The notes: generated by a model not told the origin, from the sequence alone. Shown: positions 43,419-51,165, counted from the stretch's first letter. The stretch is DNA of 64,000 bases from Bacillus benzoevorans (GCF_014207535.1 NZ_JACHGK010000003.1:62001-126000), one strand, 5' to 3'. Numbers and translations are program-made.

Positions 43419-43541
43419 AGTTAAAAGAGGTTTCATTTATTTTTTACTGGAAGCTGTGAACATGTATTCTAAATACTTTTTTAATCCTGTTTTTTTGTTA
43501 TAATAGTAAAGTAATTGGGTTATTTACGGGGAGGCGGCATA

Positions 43542-44237
43542 GTGAATAAAGAAGAAATAAAAAAGGTATTATCTGAGTTTACTCTTTTTCGTGAATTAAG
43601 TGATACAGAAATATATAATATTGTCGATATTTCAATCTCAAGAGAGTGGAAAAAAGGCAGCCATGTTTTTTTGCAGGATGAACCGTTAGAAAATGTTTAT
43701 TTTATTTACAAAGGGAAAATTAAAATCTATAAAACAGATATGTCAGGCAAAGAACAAATTGTTTCTTTTTTAAAAGAAGGAGATATGTTTCCGCATATTG
43801 GTTTCTTCCGTAAAGGCGGCTACCCGGCATTTTCAGAAGTAATGAGAAATGCCACTTTAGTTGTTGTTCCGATTGCTGCATTTGAAAAGGTTTTAATCGA
43901 AAATCCCGAATTATGTATTAAAGTGTTTAAAGTCCTTGGAGAAAAAATTGTCGATCTGCAGGAACGGCTCGAATCACAAATCCTAAATAACACGTACCAA
44001 CAAATTATTAAATTGCTTGTTCGCCTTGGTAAAATCCACGGGCAACAATTAAATGACGGAAGAATCCTGCTGCATAGTGAATTTACAAACCGTGATTTAG
44101 CTAATATGATCGGCACGACAAGAGAGACAGTCAGTCGGACACTGACAAAACTGAAAAAGGAAGAACTAATTGAAACCGATTCCAGCGGCAACTTAATCTT
44201 TGATTCTGCCACTTTATCGGAGGAATTACTGTCATAA
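43542..44237 (+). CDS. Crp/Fnr-family transcriptional regulator
   Basis: 231 residues: cyclic-nucleotide-binding-like sensor domain (about 10-130), dimer helix (about 125-150) and winged helix with recognition helix TTRETVSRTLTKLKKEEL; the E-x-x-S-R motif contacts TGTGA half-sites in Fnr/Crp. It has only one cysteine (ELCIKVF), so it lacks the iron-sulfur ligands of Fnr; the signal may be NO via haem, as reported for HcpR-type regulators, or another input (inference). GTG 43542 follows GGGGAGG; the frame upstream lacks a site. Convergent with hcp. It is the best candidate for binding the GTGA-N6-TCAC boxes in this window. Confidence 0.88.
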   Translation: MNKEEIKKVLSEFTLFRELSDTEIYNIVDISISREWKKGSHVFLQDEPLENVYFIYKGKIKIYKTDMSGKEQIVSFLKEGDMFPHIGFFRKGGYPAFSEVMRNATLVVVPIAAFEKVLIENPELCIKVFKVLGEKIVDLQERLESQILNNTYQQIIKLLVRLGKIHGQQLNDGRILLHSEFTNRDLANMIGTTRETVSRTLTKLKKEELIETDSSGNLIFDSATLSEELLS

Positions 44238-44243
44238 ATAAAA

Positions 44244-44285
44244 GCAAAAAAGCTGACTCATCCATAGAGTCAGCTTTTTCTTTTG
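44244..44285. terminator. Bidirectional terminator between the Crp/Fnr gene and hcp
   Basis: AAAAAGCTGACTC/GAGTCAGCTTTTT, seven-base loop, T-run on the plus side and A-run on the other. Confidence 0.9.
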
Positions 44286-44312
44286 GCTGTCATTTGCAAC
44301 AAGAAACCAGTA

Positions 44313-45602
44313 TTATAGAGAAAGCATTGCTTTCATATCTTCTTGTGCAGTACCGATTAATTTTAAGTTAAATGTATTTTGCAGTACATCCATCACGCCT
44401 GCTGAAATAAATTCAGGCGGTTTTGGCCCAATGCGGATATCTTGAATGCCCAAGCTGAATAAGCCAAGTAAAATCGCAACCGCTTTTTGTTCAAACCAAG
44501 AAAGAACGATGCTGACAGGAAGTTCATTGACTTCGCATTCAAAGGCATCAGCTAATGCTTTTGCGATTTTAATCGTTGAACCGGAGTTATTACATTGACC
44601 CAAGTCAATATAGCGTGGAATCTCTGTACCCGGTACAGTACCATAATCAACATCATTAAACCGGAACTTACCACAGGATGTCGTTAAGATGACTGTTTCA
44701 GGAGGTAAAGAAGTTGCTAATTCACGGTAGTATTCTCCGCCTTTTCCTGGTGCATCACAGCCGGCAATAACAAAGAAGCGTTTGATTTTGCCGTCTTTTA
44801 CAGCCTGGATTACTTCAGGAGCCAAGCCAAGAACGGTTTCATGGTGGAATCCTGTTAGTAAAGTTTCATCTGATTCAATATTTGCTTCAGGTAACTCTAA
44901 AGCACGGTTAATGAGCGGGCTGAAGTCATCGCCTGTGATTTTTTCTACGTTTTCAAGTCCTGCTACTTCATAAGAGAACATGCGGTCTGCATAGGTTCCT
45001 TTGATCGGCATGACACAGTTTGTTGTCGCTAAAATAGCTCCTGGGAATTCTTCAAACAGACGGCGTTGGTCATACCAAGCTTTACCGATATTTCCTTTAA
45101 GATGCGGATATTTCTTTAATTCCGGATATCCGTGTGCAGGAAGCATTTCAGAGTGTGTATAAATATTGATTCCTTTGCCTTCTGTCTGCTTAAGTAATTG
45201 TTCTAATGCAAAAAGGTTATGTCCAGTAACAACGATGCATTTACCTTCGATTTTATTTTGGGAAACACGCACAGGCTGTGGAATTCCAAGAAGATTTGTA
45301 TGTGCTTCGTCCAGTACTTCCATAATCCGGACAGCGGATTGACCTACCTTCATGGCCATTTCAATATGTTCTTGAACATTAAAATTTGAATTTGTCAGAG
45401 TCATATACAATGCTTCATGTGTTGTCGCATCAACAAATGAATCTGTATACCCTAATTGGTTTGCATGGGTACGGTAAGCTGCAATACCCTTCAAACCAAA
45501 AATGATAGTGTCTTGTAAACTCGCAATTGTTTCATCTTTACCGCAAACTCCCATTACTTTACATCCACCAGACGGTGTTTGTTCACATTGATAGCAAAAC
45601 AT
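44313..45602 (-). CDS. hcp: Hydroxylamine reductase / hybrid cluster protein, short form
   Basis: 429 residues. N-terminal cysteine cluster C3-x2-C6-x7-C14-x5-C20 binds the first Fe-S cluster; hybrid-cluster ligands are visible in VVTGHNLFAL, ILATTNCVMP, IAGCDAPGKGGEYY, TTSCGKFRFND and LGQCNNSGS. Hcp proteins reduce hydroxylamine or NO and protect from nitrosative stress. Usual length is near 550; this protein is about 110-120 shorter in the N-terminal half, the feature of class III Hcp proteins that lack a helical segment. No hcr reductase gene is adjacent. The promoter has a Crp/Fnr box at -41.5. Confidence 0.93.
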   Translation of the reverse strand: MFCYQCEQTPSGGCKVMGVCGKDETIASLQDTIIFGLKGIAAYRTHANQLGYTDSFVDATTHEALYMTLTNSNFNVQEHIEMAMKVGQSAVRIMEVLDEAHTNLLGIPQPVRVSQNKIEGKCIVVTGHNLFALEQLLKQTEGKGINIYTHSEMLPAHGYPELKKYPHLKGNIGKAWYDQRRLFEEFPGAILATTNCVMPIKGTYADRMFSYEVAGLENVEKITGDDFSPLINRALELPEANIESDETLLTGFHHETVLGLAPEVIQAVKDGKIKRFFVIAGCDAPGKGGEYYRELATSLPPETVILTTSCGKFRFNDVDYGTVPGTEIPRYIDLGQCNNSGSTIKIAKALADAFECEVNELPVSIVLSWFEQKAVAILLGLFSLGIQDIRIGPKPPEFISAGVMDVLQNTFNLKLIGTAQEDMKAMLSL

Positions 45603-45636
45603 CTAATAAATCCCCTCTTTCCCGTAATCTATTGCC

Positions 45637-45679
45637 ATTTTAACGGCATTTGCTTGGACATCCTGTGATTTACATCACT
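45637..45679 (-). promoter_or_regulatory. Crp/Fnr-box class II promoter of hcp
   Basis: TGTGA-TTTACA-TCACT at 45664-45679 (nine of ten) and a -10 TAAAAT (minus strand, 45637-45642) 32 bp away centre to centre, the same spacing as before the DUF2249 gene. Likely activation by a Crp/Fnr protein. Confidence 0.65.
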
Positions 45680-45690
45680 CTATTATCACT

Positions 45691-45748
45691 GTCATAAAAT
45701 GTTCAAATTTTCACCCTTGCCACCGTCACAAAGTGTTCAAACTTTTTC
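45691..45748 (-). promoter_or_regulatory. Pair of direct repeats upstream of the hcp promoter
   Basis: GTCATAAAATGTTCAAATTTT (in two parts: GTCATAAAAT, GTTCAAATTTT) at 45691 and GTCACAAAGT, GTTCAAACTTT at 45725: 18 of 21 bases the same, 34 bp apart. The minus-strand form TTTGTGAC/TTTATGAC resembles ResD-type half-sites. Confidence 0.5.
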
Positions 45749-45812
45749 TTATTATGGTAAAATTCAACGAATAGCTGTCCTTCCAATTATGTATTTTTAC
45801 TAATGAAACACA

Positions 45813-45843
45813 GCAAAACGGCCTTATAGAAGACCGTTTTTGC
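45813..45843 (-). terminator. Terminator of the yppG-like gene
   Basis: AAAACGGCCTT/AAGACCGTTTT with a four-base loop (one mismatch), directly at the gene's stop. Confidence 0.75.
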
Positions 45844-46383
45844 CTATGCTTTAAACATTCCGCCAAAGCCTTTTACAACAGAGGACACTTGACTAACAGC
45901 ATTGATCATTTGTCCGGCAGTATCGACCATTTTATTGATATCAAGCGACCCATCCTGAGATTTAAAGGAATTCAGTACAGTTTTCATCCCCGAAGGCTGT
46001 TTCGCCATAACAGAGCCCTTTGGATAAGGGTTCATATAGGGATTACTCCCCATCTGCTGCTGCGGATGCACAGCATTTTGTGTGGACGGGTTAAGGGGAT
46101 TTTGAAATACATGCTGTGCCTGAGTTCCATTTTGCTGCTGATAAATCGATTCCTGCTGAAATCCGTTTATTCCTTGAAGATAATGAGGATTCATTTCAGG
46201 CGCCGGCGGATAGTTTGGGAACGGAAGTGTATTGACGTACGGTAAAACCTGAGGTCTGTGAAATCCATTCTGTCTATTTGCAACAGGATAGGGCTGTTGA
46301 CTATATGGGGGGACTGCATTCGGCTGAATAGGCATGATTTGATACCCATCGTAATAATAGTGGTTGTACATCTGTCCATACAT
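45844..46383 (-). CDS. yppG: YppG-like proline/glutamine/tyrosine-rich protein, probable spore coat
   Basis: 179 residues. N-terminal two thirds are low complexity, rich in Pro, Gln, Asn, Tyr (MYGQMYNHYYYDGYQ, PYSQQPYP). The C-terminal VLNSFKSQDGSLDINKMVDTAGQMINAVSQVSSVVKGFG is the YppG-like domain. Composition and a sigma-K-type promoter suggest a coat or outer layer protein; this is inference. ATG at 46383 behind GAGGAGG. Gene order with yppF, recU and ponA is as in B. subtilis. Confidence 0.75.
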   Translation of the reverse strand: MYGQMYNHYYYDGYQIMPIQPNAVPPYSQQPYPVANRQNGFHRPQVLPYVNTLPFPNYPPAPEMNPHYLQGINGFQQESIYQQQNGTQAQHVFQNPLNPSTQNAVHPQQQMGSNPYMNPYPKGSVMAKQPSGMKTVLNSFKSQDGSLDINKMVDTAGQMINAVSQVSSVVKGFGGMFKA

Positions 46384-46415
46384 AGCAGTTAAACCTCCTC
46401 TATGATTCATCATGA

Positions 46416-46443
46416 TAGAATATGAGTCCACAAACGTGATGGT
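46416..46443 (-). promoter_or_regulatory. Sigma-K-type promoter of the yppG-like gene
   Basis: ACC-N16-CATATTCTA on the minus strand, an exact fit to mACm-16-CATAnnnTA, about 35 bp before the start codon. Confidence 0.6.
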
Positions 46444-46564
46444 GACAATGCCTAGCACTTTGTCTAATCATGAGGGTTTGTGTCGGAAATCTAAATTTTT
46501 CAAAAACAAAAAACAATTTAGATATGTGATAAAATAGTGTCAAAGGGCTAAGGGGGAATTATTC

Positions 46565-46750
46565 ATGTCAATTCACGAACTTAGGTTAATGTTTCTTCAA
46601 CTTCGTGAGTATATCACTGATGATGTTAATGAATTATTGGACTTTTCAAAGAAAGCCTATATTTACGACCAAATTTCGCTCTATGATTACCGGGGGCTTG
46701 TACGAGATTTAGAAGATTTGGGAGCTGTTCTCCCGGAGATTCATTATTGA
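46565..46750 (+). CDS. yppF: YppF family protein
   Basis: 61-residue soluble protein of unknown function: SIHELRLMFLQLREYITDDVNELLDFSKKAYI and DYRGLVRDLEDLGA match the small YppF family (62 residues in B. subtilis). ATG behind AAGGGGGAATTATTC. Upstream there is an ATCTAAATT-N17-AATTTAGAT inverted repeat (46489-46523). Confidence 0.8.
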   Translation: MSIHELRLMFLQLREYITDDVNELLDFSKKAYIYDQISLYDYRGLVRDLEDLGAVLPEIHY

Positions 46751-46831
46751 GTCATTGTCAGTTGACAATTGATATGAAGTAAAAGGGGTAAAAAATAAAA
46801 TGCAATTATAACTGTTCCCATTGGAGCAGAC

Positions 46832-46866
46832 TAAAGGGAGATCCGTTATGGAACTCCCTTTTCATA
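46832..46866. terminator. Terminator after yppF
   Basis: AAAGGGAG/CTCCCTTT with a 12-nt loop and a T-rich tail. It may also end the convergent gene at 46891. Upstream, ATTGTCA-GT-TGACAAT (46754-46769) is a short perfect palindrome just after the yppF stop. Confidence 0.7.
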
Positions 46867-46890
46867 TTTATTAAAGCATTTTTTCATGAA

Positions 46891-47169
46891 CTAACTAAAA
46901 AGTAAATGATTCTCTTCAAAACTTTGATTTATCCTTAATGCTGTTGTGGAATGGTCTGCATCTTTATTTTCGTCTATGGATGAAATTTTTATCTCCAGCT
47001 CATCCAGTTGTTTGGCGCATTGTTCAATCTGCATATTCTGTTCCATTTGCCACTCTATTTGTTTTTTCGGGATAATAGTCTCTATTGACTTTTCCAATTG
47101 ATCAAGCTGACTACTGATGGACTGAAGCATCGCCATTAATTCTTCTTTTCGCAGTACGGTTGTTCCCAT
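46891..47169 (-). CDS. Small coiled-coil protein of unknown function
   Basis: 92 residues, almost all helical: LQSISSQLDQLEKSIETI and IEQCAKQLDELEIKISSIDE have heptad character. ATG at 47169 behind AGGAGGG. It occupies the yppC/yppD position of B. subtilis (between yppF and recU), but similarity to either could not be confirmed. No membrane helix. Confidence 0.65.
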   Translation of the reverse strand: MGTTVLRKEELMAMLQSISSQLDQLEKSIETIIPKKQIEWQMEQNMQIEQCAKQLDELEIKISSIDENKDADHSTTALRINQSFEENHLLFS

Positions 47170-47337
47170 TTTGAGCCCTCCTATTATTATCGCAATCATC
47201 CAAAGGCAATAAGGTCAAATGTATATTAAAAATATTCTCTCTTGGAACCCTCATCCCTTCCTCCTTGACAAAACTAGAACCGATTCGTCAAAGAAAGAAG
47301 TTATTCTCATATAGATACACCGATTCGACATAATTAT

Positions 47338-47367
47338 AGAATGAAAATAGTTCTTTTGCTCACACTA
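47338..47367 (+). promoter_or_regulatory. Possible forespore (sigma-G/F) promoter
   Basis: AGAATG (four of six for TGAATA)-N17-CACACTA (six of seven for CATACTA), 18 bp before the start of the 35-codon gene. Confidence 0.4.
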
Positions 47368-47385
47368 TAAATGGAGGTGTTGATC

Positions 47386-47493
47386 ATGAAACAAAAACCA
47401 AAACAAAATAGTGTCCAGTCTAAAAATCAAACCGACACGAAACCCGGCTACGGTGATAAAAAGCTGGAAGGACCGGATCGTCCATCCACGTAA
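47386..47493 (+). CDS. 35-residue basic, glycine-proline peptide, possible small spore protein
   Basis: MKQKPKQNSVQSKNQTDTKP then GYGDKKLEGPDRPST. Hydrophilic, disordered, basic; no cysteine or hydrophobic stretch. ATG seven bases after GGAGGTG. Composition and the possible sigma-G promoter recall minor SASPs, but no family is recognised. It is followed by a large hairpin element. Confidence 0.55.
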   Translation: MKQKPKQNSVQSKNQTDTKPGYGDKKLEGPDRPST

Positions 47494-47523
47494 AGAACAC
47501 AGACATTTTAATAGAAACAACAA

Positions 47524-47650
47524 GGGCTGTCCCATAAGAGGTCAGGCACCCGCCATTTATCTATATCCAGTGCTTTATTTTCCAAAGTGATACTAGATAC
47601 TTGATCGTAGCGCCTGACACCTTTACCTTTGGGACAGCTCTTTTTATTTT
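47524..47650 (+). repeat. Large hairpin element with terminal T-run
   Basis: GGGCTGTCCCA (47524-47534) pairs with TGGGACAGCTC (47630-47640); inside, GTCAGGC (47541) pairs with GCCTGAC (47612), then TATC-C-AGT-G-CTTT pairs with AAAG-TGAT-ACT-A-GATA. TTTTTATTTT follows. The inner arms contain GGTGTCAGGCGC/GTCAGGCACC, variants of the GGTGCCTGGCACC palindrome. About 117 nt of near-continuous imperfect pairing. It may work as a terminator for the 35-codon gene. Confidence 0.65.
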
Positions 47651-47767
47651 GCTGCTATATTATCGTTATGTTTAGTTGAAAAGATTCCTCATGATTTAGC
47701 ACTTTTTATTCAACAATGACACCTGGATATTTGGTATGATAGGTAATAGCATGCGAGGTGAATGCGA

Positions 47768-48391
47768 ATGACTTTCCATTATCCAAATGGCAAGCGCTAT
47801 ATTGAAACGAAACAAACTTCATCCCCTGTCAAAAGGCAAGATCTCAAAAAATGGTCTTATGGCAAAAGAGGGATGACTCTTGAGGAGGATATCAATCAAA
47901 CGAATCAATATTATTTAGATAAAGGCATTGCTGTCATACATAAAAAGCCCACACCTGTTCAAATTGTCAACGTGGACTACCCGAAACGAAGTGCAGCAGT
48001 GATTAAGGAGGCCTATTTTAAACAAGCATCAACGACAGATTATAATGGAGTATATAAAGGCAAGTATCTTGATTTTGAAGCAAAGGAAACCAAGCTGCCA
48101 TCATCCTTTCCTTTAAAGAACTTTCATGAACATCAAATTGATCATATGAAAAAGGTATTAAAGCAAAATGGAATTTGTTTTGTGGTGATTCGTTTCTCTT
48201 TAACTGAGGAGGTTTTCTTCTTGGAAGCTGTTCATCTTTTAACATTCTGGGACAGAATGCTGAATGGAGGAAGAAAGTCGATTACAAAAGAAGAAATAGT
48301 GGCAAACGGGTACTTGATCCCGCTCACGATTCAGCCTAGAATTGATTTTATAAAAATAATTAATGATATTTATCCATTTCATGAAGATTAA
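47768..48391 (+). CDS. recU: Holliday junction resolvase RecU
   Basis: 207-residue nuclease that cleaves Holliday junctions in homologous recombination and chromosome segregation. It has RGMTLEEDINQTNQYYL, the catalytic region STTDYNGVYKGKYLDFEAKETK (Asp, Glu, Lys of the PD-(D/E)xK fold) and FHEHQIDHMKKVLKQNGICFVVI. ATG 47768 is seven bases after GAGGTG; ATG 47762 is too close. Upstream of ponA as in B. subtilis, with 73 bp between. Confidence 0.95.
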   Translation: MTFHYPNGKRYIETKQTSSPVKRQDLKKWSYGKRGMTLEEDINQTNQYYLDKGIAVIHKKPTPVQIVNVDYPKRSAAVIKEAYFKQASTTDYNGVYKGKYLDFEAKETKLPSSFPLKNFHEHQIDHMKKVLKQNGICFVVIRFSLTEEVFFLEAVHLLTFWDRMLNGGRKSITKEEIVANGYLIPLTIQPRIDFIKIINDIYPFHED

Positions 48392-48464
48392 GGGAATCCG
48401 TTTTATCGAAACATAGTGAACTTAAAATGGGTCATCCGGGTTGTTAGAAAGGAAGGAAAAGAAT

Positions 48465-51101
48465 ATGTCAGAGAAATATCAAACGAGAGAGGAGCGCCGA
48501 AAACAACTTGAAGCTCAAAAAGCAAAAAATAAGGGCAAGAAAAAAGGAAAAAAAGGCTCCATTATAAAACGTATTTTTCTTGCTCTTGTAGCTTTGGGGA
48601 TCATTGGGATTATGACCGGTGCTGCGATCTTCGCATATATGGTAAAGGACACGCCAAAACTCGACGCTGAGGCGCTTAAGGCTGCTATTCCATCAGAGAT
48701 TATCGATATCGATGGTCAAACTGTGGCTGAAGTAGGGACACAGAAGCTTGATTATGTCGAATATAAAGATATACCTGAATTAGTAAGAAATGCGATTATC
48801 GCGACCGAGGACTCGCGATTTTTTAAACATCACGGAGTCGATCCCATTCGTCTCGGTGCAGCTGTCATCGCCAACTTTACGCATGGATTCGGCTCTGAGG
48901 GAGCTAGTACGATAACACAACAGGTTGTCAAATTGAATTTCCTGACTCCCGAAAAAACATTATCGCGGAAAGCACAGGAAGCCTGGCTGTCGATTCAATT
49001 AGAACGAAAATATTCAAAAGAAGAGATTTTTGAGCTTTATGTCAATAAAGTATTTATGTCTGAAAGAACAGTAGGAATTGCCACTGCTTCTGAAGTATAT
49101 TTCGGCAAACCTTTGAGTGAATTAAACCTTGCTGAAGCTGCTTTAATTGCAGGGATGCCGCAAAGCCCAAATAACTATAATCCTTTCAATAATCCAGAAA
49201 AGGCGGAAAAGCGCCGTAATGTCGTTCTCTCACTTATGCAGCAGCATGGCTATATTACGGAAGCTGAAATGAAGGAAGCTCAAGGAATACCTATTACCGC
49301 GTCACTAGTTCCGGAAGCAAAACGAGCTCAGCATGGCGAAGACATCGCATATGATTCTTATATCGGACAGGTCATAAAGGAAATTGAAAACAAATATCCC
49401 GAGTTGAACGTTTATACAGACGGATTGAAAGTTTATACCGGTCTTGATACAAAAGCGCAAGATTATGTGGACAAAATTATGTATGAAGGGGAAATTGTCC
49501 CTTTCCCTGATGAAAAATTACAAGCAGGCATCACCCTCTTAGATACGAAAACAGGAGAACTTCGCGCACTGGGCGGAAACCGGAACAAAGAGGTTGATTT
49601 TGGGCTGAATTTTGCTACCTCTGTACCGCGCCAGCCGGGTTCAACCATTAAACCGATTCTTGATTACGGACCGGCAATTGAATATTTAAAATGGGGAACC
49701 TATCAAACAATTGTCGATGAACCCTATAAGTATTCCACCGGTCAAACGATTAATAACTGGGATAACAGGCATATGGGGCCGCTCTCCATGCGCGAAGCCC
49801 TGGCACGTTCAAGAAACGTTCCTGCCCTTAAAGCGCTGAAGGCAGCCGGCTTGGAAAATGCCAGAGAGTTTGCCAACGGACTTGGGTTTGATTTAGACGA
49901 AGTGTTAGAATCTTACTCCATCGGTGCCTTGGAAACAACTCCGCTGCAAATGGCCGGAGCATACAGTGCCTTTGGCAATAACGGCTACTATACTGAGCCT
50001 CATGCAGTGAATGAAATAGAACTTCGTGATGGAACGAAAATCAATATGAAGCCGGAAACAATCGTTGCGATGAGCGACTACACAGCTTTTATGATAACAG
50101 ATATGCTAAAAAGCGTTGTAAACTCTGGCTATGGAACCGGGAGAATCGCCAATGTACCAGGTCTTCCAATGGCCGGAAAAACAGGTACAACCAACTATTC
50201 CAGTGAGGAATTAAGAAAATACGGTCATGCGAGTGGTGCGGTACCTGATGCCTGGTTTACCGGATACACGACCAATTATACCGCTTCTATTTGGACAGGA
50301 TATGAGCAAAGGAAATACGCACTTGATACAACAAGGGATCAGCAAATTGCTATGAAGATCTTTAAAAACCTGATGCAGTATGTATCAGAAGACGTTAAGA
50401 CGGTTGACTTTACCGTGCCCAAAACCGTTACGAAGATAAAGGTTGAAAAAGGATCCAATCCGGCAAAACTAGCGGGTCCATATACACCGGATAGCATGGT
50501 TATATACGAATGGGCCGTAAAAGGAAATGCGCCAAGTGCTGTTTCTGAAAAATATACAAAACCACAGGGTCCTTCCGGATTGTCTGCCATCTATGATGAA
50601 AGTACAAATGATATTACATTATCGTGGCAGTTCAATGAAGCTGCTGAAGGTACACAATTCCTTGTTACGGTATCCAAAGATGGAGGCGCAGAACAAACGT
50701 TAACAACGACAACGCAGACAGGATTAAAAATGCCGGTTACTGAACCGGGAAGCTATACCTTTAAGGTAGTGGCTATAACCGATGGTCAGAATAGTAATGC
50801 TGCTGTTGCAACTGTGACTGTTTCAGGTCCTTCGGCTGAAGATGAAAATAATACAGGCAATGAAGGAAACGGAAATGAAACCGGCAATAACAATAATAAC
50901 GGCAATGGAAATGGTGATAATTCGGGCAATGGCACGGATCAAAACAGCAATAATGGGAACGGGGCTCAAAATGACGGCACCACTCCCGGTGCAGGTGCTG
51001 ATAATGGGACTGGCAGCGCTGGCGGAGATACAGAGGAAACTGGGACCCAGCCGCAAAACAACGGGAATACGGGGCAAAACAATAACAACAGCCCGCAATA
51101 A
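48465..51101 (+). CDS. ponA: Penicillin-binding protein 1A/1B (class A), PonA
   Basis: 878-residue bifunctional peptidoglycan synthase. A basic cytosolic N-terminus, one membrane helix (about 37-59), then the glycosyltransferase (GT51) with ATEDSRFFKHHGVDP and GASTITQQVVKLN, then the transpeptidase with PGSTIKP (active Ser), SRN and KTGTT. A fibronectin-III-like domain (about 705-785) and an Asn/Gly/Thr-rich tail of about 90 residues follow. ATG at 48465 behind AAGGAAGGAAAAG. GpsB, a known partner in B. subtilis, is also in the window. Confidence 0.95.
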   Translation: MSEKYQTREERRKQLEAQKAKNKGKKKGKKGSIIKRIFLALVALGIIGIMTGAAIFAYMVKDTPKLDAEALKAAIPSEIIDIDGQTVAEVGTQKLDYVEYKDIPELVRNAIIATEDSRFFKHHGVDPIRLGAAVIANFTHGFGSEGASTITQQVVKLNFLTPEKTLSRKAQEAWLSIQLERKYSKEEIFELYVNKVFMSERTVGIATASEVYFGKPLSELNLAEAALIAGMPQSPNNYNPFNNPEKAEKRRNVVLSLMQQHGYITEAEMKEAQGIPITASLVPEAKRAQHGEDIAYDSYIGQVIKEIENKYPELNVYTDGLKVYTGLDTKAQDYVDKIMYEGEIVPFPDEKLQAGITLLDTKTGELRALGGNRNKEVDFGLNFATSVPRQPGSTIKPILDYGPAIEYLKWGTYQTIVDEPYKYSTGQTINNWDNRHMGPLSMREALARSRNVPALKALKAAGLENAREFANGLGFDLDEVLESYSIGALETTPLQMAGAYSAFGNNGYYTEPHAVNEIELRDGTKINMKPETIVAMSDYTAFMITDMLKSVVNSGYGTGRIANVPGLPMAGKTGTTNYSSEELRKYGHASGAVPDAWFTGYTTNYTASIWTGYEQRKYALDTTRDQQIAMKIFKNLMQYVSEDVKTVDFTVPKTVTKIKVEKGSNPAKLAGPYTPDSMVIYEWAVKGNAPSAVSEKYTKPQGPSGLSAIYDESTNDITLSWQFNEAAEGTQFLVTVSKDGGAEQTLTTTTQTGLKMPVTEPGSYTFKVVAITDGQNSNAAVATVTVSGPSAEDENNTGNEGNGNETGNNNNNGNGNGDNSGNGTDQNSNNGNGAQNDGTTPGAGADNGTGSAGGDTEETGTQPQNNGNTGQNNNNSPQ

Positions 51102-51123
51102 TGCCACTTCCTTCAGTTACTAA

Positions 51124-51165
51124 TGAAAAAAGCGTCTAAAGCTTACGGCTTTGACGCTTTTTTCA
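51124..51165. terminator. Bidirectional terminator of ponA and yppE
   Basis: AAAAAAGCGTC/GACGCTTTTTT, 18-nt loop. The yppE stop lies in the loop, so the last yppE codons (MKKASKP) form one arm. Confidence 0.85.

Noticed and set aside
43440..43480. Crp/Fnr autoregulatory box before the regulator gene
   Set aside because: Only one half-site (TGTGA) is present; the other half does not match.
50842..51123. Frames overlapping the end of ponA (both strands)
   Set aside because: They mirror the Asn/Gly-rich low-complexity tail of ponA and lack start signals.
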